DNA of 64,000 nucleotides from Pogostemon cablin (lineage: Eukaryota; Streptophyta; Magnoliopsida; Lamiales; Lamiaceae), in contig CM042985.1 of the NCBI GenBank assembly GCA_023678885.1, positions 7,614,985 through 7,678,984 on the forward strand, given 5' to 3'. Positions 59,730 through 64,000 of this stretch are shown here, one piece after another (positions within the stretch are counted from its first letter, which is position 1; the number at the start of each line of letters is the position of its first letter). Below the pieces are notes generated by a model. The model saw nothing but the letters and a program-made list of their open reading frames with translations, searched no databases and was not told the origin of the DNA. A program made the translations under genes and the position numbers.

Positions 59730-61297
59730 ATATTCCAGAAGGGCTGTTTATGTAGTAATGTTATTCGTGGTTGGGTTTTAATTTTTATTCCATATAAGCG
59801 GATTTGTTCTCTAACTGGAGATCAGGGGTAGGTTGTTCATTACTCCAAGCAATATACCTTTTCTCTGTTCTGCATTATTGTTAGCACTCTATGGGGAGTT
59901 ATTCACATGGCCATGGATTGATTTGAGCTGTGTGAATGTTTTTATAGAGGGATGTGGATATTCTCCAAATTGCTGCTAAAGGTAGGTTGAGATTATCAGG
60001 TGAGTGTTGCTTTCCAAATTTGCGTACGTATATTCTTTTTCAAGTGCATTTGTCTATTTGCTGCAGAATTTACCTGAATCTTTTGTCAAAATACATCCTT
60101 TCCATTAAGCTGCAAATAGATATTTTATGGGCTCTTTAGATTCTTGGCTCTTCTGTTATGCTTGTGCCTCGCATATATCTATATTGGTTGTACATGTTCT
60201 TCGGTGAGGAATCTTTTAGGGTATTTAGAAACGTTTGGAGGAAAATTGAAAGCAAGGTTGTTGAGTCGATAGGTTATCAAATTGTTTGCTGTGATTTACG
60301 TTTGTTCCAGCAAAGATTTTTAAATATTAACTGTTGATATTGAACAGTCTTCTACCTTAATGTTTCTTTGAGATAGAGATGGTTGAAAATTGAACATGAA
60401 GGCCTGTAGTTATTTTTTGCTTATTTTTGTATTACAGGAAGACTGATAGAGGGAAAATATAAAATATTTGGTGGAAGGTTTTTGAATGTGTATTTATGTG
60501 TGTATTGTGTTTTTTGTGCAAATGCTTGGGGAAGAAAAAGAACACGTTTAATCACATGGAGCACCATTGTCCATATCTGGAGCTTTAATCAATGAAAAAC
60601 TTTTGAGATCCATACAGTTTGTGCACTCATCCGACGGAGCCCAGCATTCAACGCACTTTTGGAGTGTTTTTTTTCTTCATCGTATTAAGATGTGTTTTGG
60701 TCATTGGGTGCTCCTCTGTGTCTGTTGCTTTCCAAACGAGGAATGGATGATTTCGGATTTTTAACTGATGAAATTTTCATGTATAACACGTTAGAAAATG
60801 ATGGATCTATTTGGTGGAGTACAACATTTGCAGTTTTTAAGTGGCATGAATATCTACTCATCTTTGCTACTTGCTATCACTTGTCCCTTATTTCACTCCT
60901 TTCAGATTTTTTTTTTTAATTTATTGCGCCGTACTGTTCAAGTGTAATCAAAGAAATAAAGATGAATTTCTAATGCATAAATTTAGTTTTAGTTTTACTT
61001 TTACTTGAATACTTCATATAGCCAACATTATAAATGTTCTTGTGAGGAACGCATGCTGAGGTTATATTTGGTGATTTTGGGGTGATTTTGGTGCACCCGC
61101 ACCCCAAGGTTATAGGTTTAAATGGGGGCGGAGGGTAGTTTTCTTTTAAAAAAAAATTAATTATAGGACTTCTAAAATTGTATTTCTGACTCCTTGAAAA
61201 CATTTGTGTTGCCAAATTGCCAAATTTATCTTGTTCTTAACACATCTTAATTTAAAAGGCAAATACGAATGTGAAAATTAGGCTTATATAGTTAGTA
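59730..61297. other. Downstream region of the TAF15b-like gene
   Basis: No second gene recognised. The composition to about 60950 (T-rich with scattered G) looks like transcribed 3' UTR or a 3' UTR intron, but this is a guess. Open frames at 60567-60919 show no known domain. Confidence 0.4.
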
Positions 61298-61479
61298 CTT
61301 CCTCCGTCCCACTTAAAAAGTTTTCTTTCATTTTTAAACACCTATACACGTCTATTAATACAATTAAAATATGGGATTCATACATCCATTAATATAACTA
61401 CACATTACAAATTAAATAATAATATTTTTAATTAACGTGTCAAAAGACAAAAGTTATTCTTTGCATTGGACAGATGGAG
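61298..61479. mobile_element. Stowaway-like MITE, 182 bp, inverse orientation of the core
   Basis: TA-bounded; left CTTCCTCCGTCCC, right inverse GGACAGATGGAG. The interior is the reverse complement of the shared core (AATACAATTAAAATATGGG, ACTACACATTACAAATTAAAT). Confidence 0.78.
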
Positions 61480-61481
61480 TA

Positions 61482-62956
61482 TGTGAATTCGGTCTATATT
61501 CTATTATAGTTCAATATTTATTCTTTAAGACGATTCACAACTTAAAATACAATATTCATTTTTTTTCATCCAGTAATAACTCAACTTTAATTTTTGTATA
61601 TTCCATCAATAATCCAATTTAATCTACTTTTTAAATAAAATATTCATTTCTCTTTCTCATCTATATATATACAATAATTATTATTGAATTATATATTATT
61701 ATTTTAATTTTTTTATAGTTGTATTTAAAATTAAAATAATGTTATATTTTAAAAGATATTTAATTCTGGAATTATAATAGAAAGAAAATGATATAATTTG
61801 AAATTGAGAGGAAAAAGAGAGTTTTTTTATTACGATTCAAAATTTGTTAATATTATATTCTATTTATAGAGGAAAAAAAGAATTTTAATTATTTTTTCAA
61901 ATAAAAAAATTAATTATCATTTTTGTCTTAAATTTAAATTATAATTATAAAAATAAATATCTACCACCCACAATGTGACAAGTGTCTGTGGGAGAAAATA
62001 ATAATTGAGATGACTTGAAACCTAGGTTATGTGATGAAAAATTTCTCAACTGGTTGCTCATTACATTTCTTTAATTTTCACTTCTTTTTTTTTTTTGTCT
62101 TTTTTACACTACCTGTCAATTTGGTCACCAATGTGGATAGCCTAAGGTATAAAAATATTTAAGGTATGATTATTTTTATAATTTTTAAGAGTTAAATTAG
62201 GATGACCGTGCATCCCAATTCAAATAAAAAATAGAGGAATTTAGTTAATATGATCTTGTAAATGTAATATAGGTCCTCTCAATTCAAAATATATGGAGTA
62301 ATTCTTCTGCAATCGCGAAGTCTATTAACTCAAGTTTTCATTGACTTCTACTCCACTAATAAGAACTTGTGAATGAAAGATAATAATTCGGCAAATACAA
62401 AAATAAACTGTGACGGCGGACGTGCTCAAATTTAATATGTGCATCGTTTGGGAATTCAGAATTTGAATTCTCTAATCAAATTTTTAATTATTTCAATTAA
62501 TTGTTTTTTACAAGCTGAAAATTCTCGAAGGTTCTTGGCGTCTTGCCACTCTTCAACTCGTTCAACCTTTGGCCACTTGCCTTCTACTTTTCTTTTGATA
62601 GATGAATCGTTTGGTTTTTGTATGACAAATTATTAGTAGTACCTCTCTTCCATCCATAAATCTTTTGTTTTTCAATGAATTAAACGTATTATTATTTTAT
62701 GTGCATTAAGTTATATTAGTGATTATTAGTGATGAGTGGTGTATCATATGTGGGGTTTTTTTTATTGTAGGAGAATATAAATCTTTGAATTCAACATCCA
62801 ATATAATAAAAAGAAAGAGTAATAAATAATAATAATTAATTCTCTATAATATCATGTTGCGAGTGCGTTTATTTTAAGGGTTGATGAGGGTTATACCTTG
62901 ATCAACCTTTCTATAATAAATTTTTGTTGAACGGCTTCATTCAATGCTAACATTCC
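61482..62956. other. AT-rich intergenic DNA
   Basis: Nothing recognised beyond homopolymer-rich sequence. Confidence 0.5.
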
Positions 62957-63675
62957 CTTCCATATGCAAATCTAATTACAAAAATAATGATTATTGTTAT
63001 TAAGAAAAATCTAAATCAAATAATCCATGAATAGGTTAAAAATTACAAATAATAAGAATGTTTGTTTCATGGACTGACAAATGCGTTAAAAAGAAAGAAA
63101 TCAAGCGGCATCTCTACCATATCTGTTAATTAGATAGATGTTCATTACTCTTCATATGTTTTTTCTTACTGTTGTTCAATTTCTGATTCTTGTAGCTATT
63201 GCATGATGGCCAAGATCTTTTAAGAACTCCAGACACCCCTAAATCATGAAATTAGATGATATTTAATATCTGCTATCTGTAAAAGAAAAGAGGGAGGAGA
63301 AATGTAATTTATAATAAAACATGTTCCATTCTGGTTGATCTTTGTCTTCCATATGCATATCTGATTAGGAAAATAAGGATAATTGTTATTAAGAAAAATC
63401 AAAATCAAATAATCCATGAATGCGTTGAAAATCTCAAATAATAAGATTGTTGGTTTCATGGATTGACAAATGAGTTAAAAAGAAAGAAATCAAGCGGCAT
63501 CTCTACCATGTCTTTTAATTAGATAGATGTTCGTTGCTCTTCATATGTTTTTCTTTACTGTTGTTCAATTTCTGATTGATGTAGATATTGCACAAATGGT
63601 CAAGATCTTTTCAGAATTATGGACATCCTTAAATCATGAAATTAGATGACACTTAATATTTGTTATTCTACAAAG
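62957..63675. repeat. Tandem duplication, period about 389 bp
   Basis: Unit 1 starts CTTCCATATGCAAATCT (62957) and unit 2 CTTCCATATGCATATCT (63346). Both include CAAATAATCCATGAAT, GAAAGAAATCAAGCGGCATC and AAATCATGAAATTAGATGA in the same order. Unit 2 ends a little short. No coding frame is shared, so this is a non-coding duplication. Confidence 0.85.
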
Positions 63676-63678
63676 TAA

Positions 63679-64000
63679 TGTTGGGTATATGGGGTAGTAT
63701 TTAAAACGGCTTATGGATTACTTTTGGTAAAGTCGAGTCAAGAGTTACACTCTTTCTCCTTAAGACGAAATTGCTCCGTACTTCAGGTGCTTACGGACTA
63801 TAGCAATCGCCTCCAAGATACAATGACTTTGAATTTTGGACTTGTAGCACAACTAGTCCAAAATTATCGGTGAACGAACTAATATTTTAGAACTTTCGGA
63901 CTCGAGTAGGATAAATCTAGAACTAATGGACTAGAATGTAATATGCAAGTATTGAATGCAGGATTGGAATGAATCTTTACAAATGATTTTGGGGCCTATT
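63679..64000. other. Possible start of an LTR at the window edge
   Basis: Begins TGTTGGGTATATGGGG immediately after the tandem duplication and continues to the window end with a change in composition. The other end lies outside the window. Confidence 0.3.

Noticed and set aside
60567..60919. Small frames downstream of the TAF15b-like gene
   Set aside because: No domain, no splice partner and poor coding character; more likely 3' UTR or intergenic DNA.

Overview
The window is nuclear DNA from a flowering plant, most likely a eudicot. The evidence is short exons with GT/AG introns, plant-only gene families (LOB-domain factor, UGT87-type glycosyltransferase, plastid malonyl transferase), AT-rich intergenic DNA, and typical plant transposons: a MULE, Copia and Gypsy elements, Stowaway-type MITEs and a tRNA-derived SINE. 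I cannot name the species.

Host genes, left to right: a ten-exon plastid malonyl-CoA:ACP malonyltransferase (2538-6530, +); a single-exon MEA1-like acidic protein (6888-7385, -), convergent with it; tRNA-Gly(GCC) (15401-15470, -); a broken UGT87-like glycosyltransferase (15885-17276, -); an LBD12-like LOB-domain factor (20119-20776, -); a five-exon gene resembling the meiotic factor DFO (28402-31052, -); and a six-exon TAF15b-like RNA-binding protein (56903-59729, +). All splice models were made by hand; exon phases close without a stop in each intact gene. These genes serve unrelated housekeeping, developmental and meiotic roles and form no pathway.

Transposons fill most of the rest. A complete 7.8-kb MULE (7437-15270) has a perfect 9-bp target duplication and sits 51 bp upstream of the MEA1-like start codon. 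It carries two large subterminal arrays of an 11-bp motif in inverted orientation, a transposase gene with three nonsense codons, and a second, opposite-strand gene with DUF1985/Ulp1-like features. A 6-kb Copia element (31317-37340) has two 446-bp LTRs that are nearly identical, yet its interior is badly decayed. From 40.3 to 55.0 kb lies a nested complex: an older Copia-like LTR, split by a Gypsy chromovirus-type element (42506-54828, TSD ACCAT), whose left LTR holds two solo LTRs and whose interior holds a third, longer LTR followed by a second copy of the gag start.

The remaining intergenic DNA is AT-rich and holds MITEs (one nested in another), a SINE with a 14-bp target duplication, several microsatellites, a G-rich tract and two tandem duplications.
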